Below, one piece after another: positions 16,417-25,400 of a stretch of DNA of 37,201 bases; the stretch's first letter is position 1; the number at the start of each line of letters is the position of its first letter. The stretch spans positions 1 through 37,201 of the forward strand of contig JAJPHU010000084.1 in the NCBI GenBank assembly GCA_021325115.1, read 5' to 3'. The notes beneath the pieces are model-generated. The model was not told the DNA's origin and made no database searches. It was given only the letters and a program-made list of their open reading frames with translations. Made by a program: the position numbers and the translations under genes. Source of the stretch: Planctomycetota bacterium. GTDB taxonomy: Bacteria > Planctomycetota > Planctomycetia > Gemmatales > Gemmataceae.

Positions 16417-16926
16417 ATGAATTTTTTGCCCTCGTTGCCTACGTTCTTTATCGATCAGCCGTGGACTATCCCTGCCATTGGCGTATTGGTGGCGAGTTTG
16501 GCATTTCTGGTAGGCCGGCGCTGGCTTGTGGCCAATCCGGCCCCGACAGCAGAAAAATCAGCCGAAGAGCCAGCGACGCCTCTCTTGACCGTGACTTCGA
16601 CGCTGACAAAACCGACCTGGACAGAGCGCCGTTCCGCTCCCCGCCGCAAGGCCGGCAATCGCGTTGAGGTCTACCTCACCGACGATACGAGGGAGACGCC
16701 TCTGTTGGGCTGGGTTGTTGATCGCTCGATGGGTGGCCTGTGCCTGAATGTCGAGGAGCCTCTCTGCGAAGGAACGATCCTGAATGTCCGTCCTCGCAAG
16801 GCACCCCAGACGGCGCCGTGGCTGGCTATCGAGATCCGTTCGTGCCGTCCCGAAGGCAACACGTGGGTAGTCGGTTGCTGTTTTCTCAAACCGCCCCAGT
16901 GGAATGATTTGCTGCTCTTCGGATGA
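16417..16926 (+). CDS. Membrane-anchored PilZ domain protein
   Basis: This 169-aa protein has an N-terminal transmembrane helix (WTIPAIGVLVASLAFLVGRRWLV, about 16-38), a Pro/Ala/Glu linker, and a PilZ domain from about residue 70. The two c-di-GMP binding motifs are present: an Arg-rich stretch RRSAPRRKAGNR (R71 onward) and D102-R-S-M-G-G (D/N-x-S-x-x-G). It probably senses cyclic di-GMP at the cytoplasmic face. ATG 16417 was preferred because the longer frame to 16354 begins in a hairpin repeat, but no strong ribosome-binding site supports either. The output is unknown; no GGDEF or EAL gene lies in the window. Confidence 0.8.
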   Translation: MNFLPSLPTFFIDQPWTIPAIGVLVASLAFLVGRRWLVANPAPTAEKSAEEPATPLLTVTSTLTKPTWTERRSAPRRKAGNRVEVYLTDDTRETPLLGWVVDRSMGGLCLNVEEPLCEGTILNVRPRKAPQTAPWLAIEIRSCRPEGNTWVVGCCFLKPPQWNDLLLFG

Positions 16927-16942
16927 GCTATTTTCCGCTTTT

Positions 16943-17118
16943 GGGTGTTCCTCTCGATTTGGGCGAGCGGCGCTGCGTCAGCCCTCGAGGAAGTTTTTCC
17001 ACTCCCTCCCCCCTTGTGGGGGAGGGAAAAGATCGCTGATCCTCCCCCTGGTGGGGGAGGGAAAAGTCCCCTGGCACGTAAGCCCTCTGACATGCCCAAA
17101 TCGAGAGAGAAACACCCC
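16943..17118. repeat. Palindromic element family B (long form), copy 2
   Basis: The outer arms GGGTGTTCCTCTCGATTTGGGC (from 16943) and GCCCAAATCGAGAGAGAAACACCC (to 17117) pair. Between them are two C-rich/G-rich hairpins, CCCTCCCCCCTTGTGGGGGAGGG (17003-17026) and CCTCCCCCTGGTGGGGGAGG (17041-17060). Read on the minus strand, the right half resembles 12110-12160. The rest of the gap up to 17278 holds family A copy 2 and the ribosome-binding site of the next gene; no gene is seen. Confidence 0.7.
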
Positions 17119-17181
17119 CGCTTCTGTCTTCCTCTTGACCTGCTTTCCATTCAATACTACTATGCCGCGCTGCGCGATCTC

Positions 17182-17234
17182 ACGAGCCGGAAGCGTAAGC
17201 GATGGCCCTTCCATTACTTACGCTTCCGGCTCGT
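17182..17234. repeat. Palindromic repeat family A, copy 2
   Basis: Arms 17182-17205 and 17211-17234 are inverted copies with two mismatches over 24 nt and a 5-nt loop. The core GGAAGCGTAAGCGATGG matches the other copies. It ends 45 nt before the start codon of the lipoprotein gene at 17279 and directly follows the family B element, so the two repeats are stacked in one gap. Confidence 0.9.
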
Positions 17235-17278
17235 AAAATAGCTGCAAACGCAGAACCGAAGGCCGCTGAGGGAGCGGA

Positions 17279-18400
17279 ATGCGAGGGCGTCGCTGGTTGC
17301 TGATCGGGAACCTCGGTTTGGGAAGCTGCCTCCTGGCCGGCTGTCTGCGCGCCACCCTGCCGCCGCAAGCACAGCGGCCCCATCCCAATGCTTCGATTCC
17401 CGCTGCTACGATTTCATCAGAAGAAGGGAAATCATCCCCGCCGCCATCGGATTACCTGGTTTCACCGACGCCGGTGCTTCCGCCGACCAGGCAGCCGCCT
17501 ACGGCCACGGTAAAGATGGTGGAAAGCCCGGAGGAGAAAGCCGCAGAGAAACCTGTCGAACCGGTGGAAATGCGCATCCACTCGGAGGAGTCGTCCTCGC
17601 CGACCCCCCCACCCTCGCCTCCCTCTCCAGGAGAGCGGGAGGGACCGTCGCACGTGGAAACTCACCCTGTGCCCTTAACGCGCCCCGATGCTCCTTCCGT
17701 ACAGATCCTCCGCGGCTTGCTGGATCACCGTCCCGAAGAGGAAATCAACGAACAGCTCAAGCCCTATGATCCGACCACACGCGAGGTTATGCTACTTTTG
17801 CTAACCAATGTCGTTCAACTGGAGCAAAATGGCGGCATCACCCGGATTTCGCCTCGTCATCTGGCAGCCTGGACGGATCGGCTCAACACCTTGACCGCTT
17901 CTTTGCGCAGCCGATCGCAGCTGATCCTGGAGCGCATGTGTTTTTGCAGTTACATCAACAATTTCGGCGACTTCGCGCCGTTGCCGGCGGAGCATACCTT
18001 TTTCCATCCCGGTGAGTTGGCCCATGTTTACGTGCAAGCGCGTAATCTCTCCAGCCGCCGCCAAGGGGAGAAATACGTGACCGTGTTGAAAGCTCGGCTG
18101 GAGATTTACGACGAGAACAGCCGCGATGCCCCGCCGATCTCTTGGAACTCCTTGCCGCGCGAGGACGTCAGCGCCTCGCCGCGTCAGGATTACTACATCA
18201 ACTTCCGCTTTCAGGTGCCGCTGAGCTGTCCTGCCGGCCTGTATACATTGCGCATCACCGTCGAAGATTGGACAGATGTGCCGTCGGGCGCCCAGCAGGT
18301 ACCAGAGTGGCGCATCGCTCGCTGTACCCTCGATTTTCGCGTCGGCGGACCCATCGCCCGTCCTGCCCGCCGCCGCATCGTCGAGGTTGTTCCGCACTAA
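17279..18400 (+). CDS. Lipoprotein with proline-rich linker and C-terminal beta domain (unknown function)
   Basis: This 373-aa protein starts with a lipoprotein signal (MRGRRWLLIGNLGLGSCLLAGC, lipobox LLAGC with C22). A long Pro/Ser/Glu-rich, poorly structured linker runs to about residue 140, and a folded C-terminal part follows (MLLLLTNVVQLEQNGGITRISP..., then a beta-rich stretch with LAHVYVQARNLSS and PLSCPAGLYTLRITVEDW). This suggests an envelope lipoprotein with a surface or periplasmic beta-sandwich domain. The segment PTPPPSPPSPGERE is encoded by a C-rich imperfect hairpin (about 17600-17645), another repeat-like insert in the linker. ATG 17279 has GAGGGAG about 5 nt upstream. I do not recognise a named family. 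No neighbour points to a function. Confidence 0.75.
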   Translation: MRGRRWLLIGNLGLGSCLLAGCLRATLPPQAQRPHPNASIPAATISSEEGKSSPPPSDYLVSPTPVLPPTRQPPTATVKMVESPEEKAAEKPVEPVEMRIHSEESSSPTPPPSPPSPGEREGPSHVETHPVPLTRPDAPSVQILRGLLDHRPEEEINEQLKPYDPTTREVMLLLLTNVVQLEQNGGITRISPRHLAAWTDRLNTLTASLRSRSQLILERMCFCSYINNFGDFAPLPAEHTFFHPGELAHVYVQARNLSSRRQGEKYVTVLKARLEIYDENSRDAPPISWNSLPREDVSASPRQDYYINFRFQVPLSCPAGLYTLRITVEDWTDVPSGAQQVPEWRIARCTLDFRVGGPIARPARRRIVEVVPH

Positions 18401-18467
18401 TGCCACGCCGCCGCTCACGCCGCTGGCTCGTTCGTCCTTATACTGAGACATCAAGGAACATCTTCCC

Positions 18468-18683
18468 ATGCGCAGCATCTACGAGTTAACCACAGAAGAA
18501 GCCTATCGCTTGGCGACGGAGCATTTCGGCCATTCGTTGCCGCCGTTGGAAGCAATCGAGAACGAAGATTGGGGCCGCGATTACGTGTTGCAGCACTTCC
18601 AACAACACAGCGCCGAAGAGTTAGCCGCAGCCGGATTGACCTGGCAGGCACTTGCTGATCCATCCCACGACCCGGAAGCGTGA
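18468..18683 (+). CDS. Small 71-aa protein of unknown function
   Basis: This is a short acidic, helical protein (RSIYELTTEEAYRLATEHFGHSLPPLEAI...). The ATG has AAGGAA about 9 nt upstream. There is no signal or membrane segment and I do not recognise the family. Its final codons, encoding H-D-P-E-A and the TGA stop, lie inside family A palindrome copy 3, so the tail comes from a repeat and not from the ancestral gene. The next gene, the XPB-type helicase, starts 59 nt downstream. A functional link to the helicase is possible but not shown. Confidence 0.6.
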   Translation: MRSIYELTTEEAYRLATEHFGHSLPPLEAIENEDWGRDYVLQHFQQHSAEELAAAGLTWQALADPSHDPEA

Positions 18684-18722
18684 GCAACAACCCTTGCGTC
18701 GCTCACGCTTCCGAGTCGTGGG
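18664..18722. repeat. Palindromic repeat family A, copy 3
   Basis: Arms 18664-18688 and 18698-18722 are inverted copies with two mismatches over 25 nt and a 9-nt loop. The left arm encodes the last residues and stop of the 71-aa gene. The right arm ends 8 nt before a TATAAT hexamer and 20 nt before the helicase start codon. Confidence 0.9.
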
Positions 18723-18730
18723 GTTCTGCG

Positions 18731-18736
18731 TATAAT
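18731..18736 (+). promoter_or_regulatory. Candidate -10 hexamer TATAAT for the helicase gene
   Basis: A perfect TATAAT stands 6 nt before the chosen ATG at 18743. Transcription would then start at or within a base or two of the ATG, giving a leaderless mRNA. No good ribosome-binding site is seen here, which agrees with that idea. A -35 element is not convincing; the region 17 nt upstream lies in the palindrome. Seen in sequence; the function is inferred. Confidence 0.35.
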
Positions 18737-18742
18737 CCGGGC

Positions 18743-20119
18743 ATGGACGCAACACCGCTTCAACTCACCTTCGAGGGCGGCACTCTGGTTATCACCGGCG
18801 CCACCCCGGAACGTTTGGCAGAGCTGCCGTGCTGTCGCCCTGATCCGCGTACTGGTGTCTTTCGCACCGAGGCGTACCACTATCGCGCTCTGGTCGAACA
18901 TCTGCGCCGCCAGGGCATCGCCTATGAAGACAAGGCTCGCGCTTATCAGCCGACGCCATGGCCACTGCGTGCCAGCCGTGATCCATTTCCCCATCAAACC
19001 GAAGCACTCGAAGTCTGGTGGAAAAGCGGCGCGCGCGGCATCGTGGTGCTGCCGACCGGTACCGGCAAGACGTTCTTGGCCATCCTCGCCATTCACAAGG
19101 CGGCCCGGCCAGCCCTCGTCATCACGCCGACCATCGACCTGCTCCATCAATGGTACGCCGAGTTGCTCGTCGCTTTCGATGTTCCTGTCGGTCTCATCGG
19201 CGGCGGTCATTATGAGATTCAGCCGCTGACGGTCACTACTTACGATTCGGCGCACATTCACCTCGATCGCTGGGGCAGCCGTTTCGGCCTGGTCGTCTTT
19301 GACGAGTGCCATCATCTGCCCGGCCCATCATATTTGGAAGCGGCGCGCGGCAGCCTCGCTCCCTTTCGTCTGGGACTGACCGCCACTCCCGAGCGCCAGG
19401 ATGGGCAGGAGCACCTGCTGGCATCCCTGATCGGTCCCATCGTCTATCGCCGCGAGATCAGGGAATTGGCCGGCGATTTCCTCGCCGAATATCGCACCGA
19501 ACGGCTCTACGTCGAGTTGACGCCCCAGGAACAGCAGCGCTATCAACAGGCGCGCGAGCATTATCGCCGCTTCTGCTCCGAGCACGGCATTAACCTCAGC
19601 AGTCCCAACGGTTGGCAGCGTTTCATTCAGGAAACGTGCCGTTCGCGTGCTGGCCGTGCCGCTTTTGAGGCGTACCGTGAACAGCGCCGCCTGGTCCTGG
19701 CGGCGCCGGCCAAGATGCTGTGCCTGGAAAAACTGCTCGATCGTCATCGCCAGGATCGTGTGCTTATATTTACTTATGACAATGCCACAGTCTATCAAAT
19801 CGCCCGGCGCTTCCTGGTGCCGGCCATCACCCATCAGACCAGGGCCAAAGAGCGCCGCCACATTTTGCAGGCGTTCCACCGAGGGGAGTATAATGTGGTT
19901 GTCACCAGCCGTGTCCTCAACGAAGGCGTCGATGTGCCAGCGGCCAATATCGGCATCATTCTGTCCGGCAGCGGCACGGTCCGCGAGCACGTCCAACGAT
20001 TGGGCCGTCTTTTGCGTAAGCACGGCGACAAGCAAGCGCTGTTGTACGAAGTGGTGACGCGCGGCACCGTCGAGGAGTTTACCAGCGAAAGGCGGCGACA
20101 GCATCATGCGTATCAATAG
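18743..20119 (+). CDS. XPB/Rad25-type superfamily 2 DNA helicase
   Basis: This 458-aa helicase of the XPB family separates DNA strands in repair and, in eukaryotes, transcription. It is probably partnered here by the nuclease at 20480. Residues ~1-75 look like the N-terminal damage-recognition domain of archaeal XPB. Then come the helicase motifs: Walker A PTGTGKT (GTGKT 106-110), DECH box (187-190), GLTATPER (about 211-218), and in the second RecA domain EGVDVPAANIGIILSGSG and motif VI QRLGRLLRK (Q418-R422). A helical insertion between the RecA domains (YQQAREHYRRFCSEHGINL) fits the thumb region. I chose ATG 18743 because the upstream extension is the palindromic repeat. The stop is followed by, and overlaps, a small ORF. 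Length is similar to archaeal XPB. No complete TFIIH-like set is present. Confidence 0.9.
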   Translation: MDATPLQLTFEGGTLVITGATPERLAELPCCRPDPRTGVFRTEAYHYRALVEHLRRQGIAYEDKARAYQPTPWPLRASRDPFPHQTEALEVWWKSGARGIVVLPTGTGKTFLAILAIHKAARPALVITPTIDLLHQWYAELLVAFDVPVGLIGGGHYEIQPLTVTTYDSAHIHLDRWGSRFGLVVFDECHHLPGPSYLEAARGSLAPFRLGLTATPERQDGQEHLLASLIGPIVYRREIRELAGDFLAEYRTERLYVELTPQEQQRYQQAREHYRRFCSEHGINLSSPNGWQRFIQETCRSRAGRAAFEAYREQRRLVLAAPAKMLCLEKLLDRHRQDRVLIFTYDNATVYQIARRFLVPAITHQTRAKERRHILQAFHRGEYNVVVTSRVLNEGVDVPAANIGIILSGSGTVREHVQRLGRLLRKHGDKQALLYEVVTRGTVEEFTSERRRQHHAYQ

Positions 20120-20198
20120 CTCGTGCAAGGAGACGCACCCTATCGAACCCAATCGATCTCAATCAGAGAGTGGAAATACGCTATGCTACGGGGATACG

Positions 20199-20423
20199 GT
20201 GAGCATTGTCCTGGCTCCAAAAGCTGTCCAGAAGTTGACAACCCAACAGGACCAGCTACGCAAAGAAACGAACCGGCTTCGCGCGAAGGTGGCTGAACGG
20301 CGTCGTGCATTTGAAGAAGCCCAGCGAGATTGGCAGGTCTATCATCGGATCGATCATCGGACCTGCTCCCCTTACATGTTTCTTATGCAGTCGATGCCGC
20401 GCGGCGAATCATTTATGCCATGA
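20199..20423 (+). CDS. Small coiled-coil protein between helicase and nuclease (hypothetical)
   Basis: A 74-aa product is read from GTG 20199, which has GGGG about 5 nt upstream. An ATG at 20106 in the same frame would give 105 aa and overlap the helicase stop. The sequence has a heptad-like Leu and charged pattern (VQKLTTQQDQLRKETNRLRAKVAERRRAFEEAQRDW), then YHRIDHRTCSPYMFLMQ. I do not recognise it. The coiled coil and its place between the XPB-like helicase and the Bax1-like nuclease suggest it could be part of the same complex, or it may be a chance frame. Confidence 0.35.
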   Translation: MSIVLAPKAVQKLTTQQDQLRKETNRLRAKVAERRRAFEEAQRDWQVYHRIDHRTCSPYMFLMQSMPRGESFMP

Positions 20424-20479
20424 AGCTTACGTTCTTTTCTGGAAGCAGTCTTGAAGGGAACGAGTGAGAAAATCCAGCC

Positions 20480-21709
20480 ATGCTCACTGGAAAAATGGTT
20501 GCCGTTCGCTATGCCCGTGATCGTATCATCCCACGTTACATCGACGTAAACGATCCGGGATGGCGCGAAGCTGCCGAGCGCTTGTTGATGCTGTTTCGCG
20601 GTCAGGAGGGGCGAACGCGCGGCGAGCTGGAAGAAGAATGGAACGAATTGCTCGGCGAGGGGCCGGGCCAGATCATCCATCAGGGATTGGCGAAATTGCT
20701 CGAAGATCGCTGCGAATTCGAGATTGTCTCCGGCCATCCGCCGGAAGAACTTCGCGCTGCGGTGTTCCGAGCAGCGGCGCGTCAGCGCCAGAAGCCAGCC
20801 GATCCGGAGGCCATGATCGAAACGCGCTTCGACCGTGCCGCCGTGCTGCATGAGGCGGCCAACGCGTTACGCCTGACGCCGGAGGCAATCGAGCAAGGTC
20901 TCTTTGCCGATCTCAAAAGCGAACAACGTCTCGTCCATTTCAAGGACATCAGCGCCGAGCACCTGTTGCAGCGCTACAATGTGGCGTTGGCGCAGGCGGT
21001 GTTGTATCGCTGCACACGCTTGCACGTCACCATTCGCAATGAACCGCCGCAGCGCTATCGACAACTGCTGCGCCGCCTCAAGTTTCATCGGCTCATCTGT
21101 GCGATGGAGCGCATCGGCGAGAACAGCTGGCGTCTGCATGTCGATGGACCGCTCAGCCTGTTCTCTGCGACGCAGAAATATGGTTTGCAATTGGCTCTAT
21201 TTTTCCCGGCCGTGCTGCTGTGTCGTGATTTCGAGATCCGCGCCGAGCTAAGCTGGGGACCGCAGCGTAAGCCGAAGATCTTCGAAGCGACACCCAGGGA
21301 CGGGTTGGTTTCGCACTATACCGACGCCGGTACTTACGTGCCGCCGGAATTGGGACTGTTCGTCGAGCTGTTCCGCAAACGCGTGAGCGACTGGGACATC
21401 CTCGAAGAGACGGAACTATTTCCGCTGGGCAGCGCCGGCTTCTGGGTGCCGGACTTTCGTCTGGTCCACAAGGCCACAGGCCGCCGCGTGTTGTTCGAGG
21501 TGCTCGGCTTCTGGCGCCGCTGCAGTGCCGAGCAGCACTTGGCCCGTCTCCGGCAGCATGTGGCCGAGCCGTTCTTACTGGCAGTGTCCGATCAATTGCA
21601 CATCGAGGAAACCGAACTGGAGGGTCTGCCGGCCGAGATCCATCGTTTTCGCAACATGCCGCTGCCGGACGAAGTAGCACGCCTGGCCGGCGAAGTGCTT
21701 AACGCCTGA
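20480..21709 (+). CDS. DUF790/Bax1-type nuclease, partner of XPB
   Basis: This 409-aa protein matches DUF790, known in archaea as Bax1, a DNA nuclease that binds XPB and cuts DNA at bubble or fork structures. An N-terminal helical region (EGRTRGELEEEWNELLGEGPGQ) and a middle region with AEHLLQRYNVALAQAVLYRCTRL are typical. The C-terminal part has the PD-(D/E)xK-like motif: V-P-D325-F and FE340-V-L-G-F-W, with FPLGSAGFWVPDF before it. Length agrees with archaeal Bax1 (~400 aa). It is transcribed with the helicase gene, with a small ORF between. Together they form a bacterial version of the XPB-Bax1 helicase-nuclease, a proposed nucleotide-excision-like repair module. The ATG has only a weak GAGTGAG upstream. 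Confidence 0.88.
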   Translation: MLTGKMVAVRYARDRIIPRYIDVNDPGWREAAERLLMLFRGQEGRTRGELEEEWNELLGEGPGQIIHQGLAKLLEDRCEFEIVSGHPPEELRAAVFRAAARQRQKPADPEAMIETRFDRAAVLHEAANALRLTPEAIEQGLFADLKSEQRLVHFKDISAEHLLQRYNVALAQAVLYRCTRLHVTIRNEPPQRYRQLLRRLKFHRLICAMERIGENSWRLHVDGPLSLFSATQKYGLQLALFFPAVLLCRDFEIRAELSWGPQRKPKIFEATPRDGLVSHYTDAGTYVPPELGLFVELFRKRVSDWDILEETELFPLGSAGFWVPDFRLVHKATGRRVLFEVLGFWRRCSAEQHLARLRQHVAEPFLLAVSDQLHIEETELEGLPAEIHRFRNMPLPDEVARLAGEVLNA

Positions 21710-21744
21710 TTGGATCATTGGGCTACTGCTGGGAAAGATTCATC

Positions 21745-22467
21745 GTGACTCCCCGGAGCATCCCTGGCATGACGAATCGCATCCGCCGCATCGAGATATA
21801 CAATCATTCGTTAGATCCCGTCTTGGCAGAAGTCTGGATCTCGGTATGGTCCGAATACCACACAGCGACGACCGAAGTGCGCGGCCGGCTCATGGGACCA
21901 CGCTGTCTTTATTCCAGCACCGTCGAGGTAGCTTATCCGTTGCGTCCTCTGCCGCCCCACCAGAAGTCAGCGGACCGGGCCGATTTGACTGTCCGCGCCG
22001 TCATCCCTGAAGCGAATTTATGGGAGCCACAATGTCCTTTTCTCTATTACGGGCCGATTGAGCTATGGCAGGATGGCCAATGCTGCGATCGGATCCTCCT
22101 CAGCCACGGTTTGCGCTCCTTACAATGCAAGGAGCGCGGCTTGTACATCAATGGCCGGCCATTGACGCTGCGCGGTCGAAGAATCGCCCATTGTTTGGAC
22201 GAGGAGGCGACATTGTTGCATCAGACGGGGTACAATGTACTCATCGTTCCGGTGGCGACGGACAGCCTTACTGTGTGGGAACAAGCGGATCGGTTTGGTT
22301 TTCTTGTGCTCGGCCAACTAGGGGAAGACACGGACGAGACACGTCTGATGGAGATGCTTCGTTCCCATGCAAGCTGCCTCGGCTGGCTGAGTGCCGAGTG
22401 CCGAACGCTGAACGCCGAAGAAGCAATCGATTGGTATATCAATCGAGCGCAATCCGGGGCTATGTGA
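21745..22467 (+). CDS. Glycoside hydrolase family 2-like protein without catalytic barrel
   Basis: A 240-aa protein is read from GTG 21745 (GGGAAAG 7 nt upstream) or, less likely, from ATG 21769. The middle and end resemble the beta-sandwich and start of the TIM barrel of GH2 enzymes: LWEPQCPFLYYGPIEL, SHGLRSLQCKERGLYINGRPLTLRGRRIAH and the start of a barrel (LLHQTGYNVLIVPVATDSLTVWEQADRFGFLVLGQL). The catalytic acid-base region and nucleophile region of GH2 are absent because the protein stops soon after. No signal peptide is seen. It may be a carbohydrate-binding or structural remnant of a GH2 enzyme. It stands between the nuclease gene and the giant-protein genes with short gaps (36 nt and 26 nt), possibly in one operon with them. 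Confidence 0.65.
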   Translation: MTPRSIPGMTNRIRRIEIYNHSLDPVLAEVWISVWSEYHTATTEVRGRLMGPRCLYSSTVEVAYPLRPLPPHQKSADRADLTVRAVIPEANLWEPQCPFLYYGPIELWQDGQCCDRILLSHGLRSLQCKERGLYINGRPLTLRGRRIAHCLDEEATLLHQTGYNVLIVPVATDSLTVWEQADRFGFLVLGQLGEDTDETRLMEMLRSHASCLGWLSAECRTLNAEEAIDWYINRAQSGAM

Positions 22468-22493
22468 CATAATAGAAGCAGGAGGAAGCATTC

Positions 22494-25400
22494 ATGTCAT
22501 CCTCGCCAGGCAGATATTTCGGCTTGCTGCTTCTGTGTACGGCGCTTGTCCTGCTGCGAATACCGTTTTCGGTTTTTGGTTTTCCGTTTTCAGACTCTCC
22601 TCGATCCGAGCGTGAACCCGCACCGAAAACCGAAAACAGAAAAGCGAAAATGGAAAAGCTGCCCGCCGACGCCGTGATCGTCATTGGTGAACAAGCCAAT
22701 GAAGCACTCGAGCTTCGTCCCAAGGCAGTCATTCTAAGGCCGGATAAATATCAGGAGTTGCTCGAGCAGATCGCAAAACTCAAAAAGCAGATCGAAAATA
22801 TCAAGAATGAAAATGCGATGCCGCCCACACGCTGTCTTCTCCGCGGCAAAGTGGAGGCCGGCATCGTTCATCTGGAGGCCGAGTTCGCTGGCACAGCAGA
22901 GCATGCCGATACCTTGGTGTCGCTGGCGTGCTCGCAAGCGGGCGTATCTTCTGCGGAGACCGATGGCCATATGGCGCAGATCCGCCGCTCCAACACGGGT
23001 AGCTTTCTGGTACGAATCGACAAGCCAGGCGAATATCACGTCAAACTCGATTTGCTTGTGCCATTGGCCGGGCGCGAGGGCAACGGTCGGGGATTTGAGC
23101 TGGCCCTACCGCGTGCGGTCATTACCCAGCTGGAATTGGATCTGCCAGTCAATTGCACGGACGTTCGTCTCGGCGGTCAACTTCTCAAAGATCTGCAACT
23201 TCCCGGTCTGGAGCTGAAGAACAATCGTCTCCGCGGCAGTCCTGGTCAGGGGCCGGTGGACAAGCTTGATCTGTCCTGGAAGGAAGTGCATCCTTCCACG
23301 GGTGAACCGGTGCGGATGGCGGAAGGACGTATTCAGGCACGACTCGATGCAGCGGGGTTGACGACCCAGGCCGATTTGAGCTTAACGGTCGAAGGAGCAC
23401 CGACGAAAGTCTGGCGCCTGCTTGTGCCACGCAATGCGGAGATCAAAGTGCTTCCGTCCGATGAGGAACCTCCCATTGAATATCGTATCGAAACAGACGA
23501 CAAGAAATATGCCTTTGCTTCGCTGCGGATTATCCATTTGAAGGAAGCGAGGAGCGAGCCGCTTCATGTTCAGGTCAAGCTCCCGACATTGCCGCTGCCG
23601 CAGCGCGGCGCAGCGATGTCCATTGGTCCTTTCTTCGTCTTCGATGCCGCCCGGCAAATAGGGACTGTCGTGGTGCGTAATCAGGTACGCAACCTGCATC
23701 TCGACTATCACGCACATGGCGACATGCAGCTGCGCCGCCAGGAAACAGAAGATACGAAGGGAGAAGCACCGGCCACGGTGACGACCCTGGTGTACAACAA
23801 CGTCCCCGTAGTGGAGGAGCCGCTGGGGGCAACCGGCCCGAAATCGCGGTCCTGGCTGGATCTGGAAGCGGTCAAGATGCCTGCCCAGGTACGGATGCGC
23901 GTAGCGCATACCTTAACACTCCAGAGAGCGCCAGACATGGCGGGGGATCGCTCGTCCTCGGCAAACCGGGCGCTCTACTGGCAGATTGTCACGACCCTCA
24001 CTCCGGCAACGAAATGGACGGATGTGGAGCAAATCAAGATCCTCGTGCCGCCCGAGTGGGAGTCTGCCGACGAAAACGTTTCGGTGGTCCGGAACAGTAA
24101 TCCGCGGTATGTAACGATCCCTTCCGCATTTCTCCGTGAAGCTCCTACCCAATCGCAGCGGTTAGGAGGGCGTTATAAGGTCCATTACAAAGCCGAAGAG
24201 CATGCCATCCTGAAACTGCCGCAACCCCAGGGAACCATCGAATCGTGTGAAGTGAAACTCGAGGCGCCTGCCGATGTTGAGGTGGTCCTGAATAACGCCG
24301 AGCAAATCAACTTGGAATTAAGCCGGCAGTCGCGGCCCAATGAGCAGACGTGGCGCAGCCGCGGCACGCCAGCGGAAGAGTTGGGGATCGACGTGAGCTG
24401 GCGGCCCTATCGGCCGGAGCTGCGTGTCATGTCGGTGGTGGATCTGACGTTGAACGGCAATCGCGGTGAGGTGCATCATGAGCTGCGGCTGCAATTGCCG
24501 CCGACGCCTCCGTCTTTTGTGACGGTGCGTGTGCCAGCAGCTATCGGCGATAGTCTGCAAATCCAAGACGGCCAGGGGCAAGAGATACGTGCGGTAAAAT
24601 CCGATTCTTTGGCGAGCGGCCAGCGTCTGCCGGGTGGCGAAGCCGATTCGCCGCCAGACTTCGGCCGTTCGCCTGCGGCGAGGTTTCGCATCTCGGTGCC
24701 AGCCAAGGAGGGCGGGAAGGAGTGGCACTTGGTGCTGCGCTATACGACGTACCTGGGAGAAAAAAAACGAGCGCCGCGCGCGGGAGAGCCGTTCGCTGTG
24801 CCATTGGCGGTGCTCGAGCAGGCGACATCCGGCGATCTCAAGGTGCGCATCTGGAGTGAGCCGGGTTATCTGCCGCAAGCGGCCAGCCCGCGCTGGGAAG
24901 AACAGAACATTGAGGAAATCAAAGATCGCCCTTTGCCGGTGCTGGTATTGCGCGCGGCCAAGTACGATACTCCCTTGCGGCTTGTTCTGAGTGAGCAGGC
25001 AGTGGGTTTTTCGGCCCTTATCGAGCGGGCGCTGATGCGCGTGCATCTGGAGGAAGACGGTGCTCAGCGCTGGCAAGCGCGTTTCCAGATCCGCCAAATC
25101 GCCAATAAAAGTCTCGACCTTCTCATGCCTGCTCCCGTCGCCGCGCTGAACGCTCGGTTCTTTTTCAATGGCCACAAGGTCACGCCCATCCTCGTCAACA
25201 GTAAGGGCGAGAGCAATGGCGGCGGCAACATCGCTCGCTTGCACTTGCCGCGCCTGGAGGACCGGGAACGATCGGGAAGCGTAAGCGACGGTAAGGCAGC
25301 CGTCGCTTACGCTTCCGGATTGTTGGAAGTCTTATTTCAGGCGCTGCCGCCCGGCAGCGACAGCAGTGCCTTGCACACCACCTTGCAGCCGCCGCAGATA

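Noticed and set aside
18680-18742. N-terminal extension of the helicase frame to 18680
   Set aside because: It is the translated palindrome and not protein-like; the chosen start matches the family's N-terminus.
24318-25244. 308-aa minus-strand frame within the 1175-aa gene
   Set aside because: Composition is rich in Arg and Gln, as in antisense frames, and the plus strand is one long open frame with a clear start signal.
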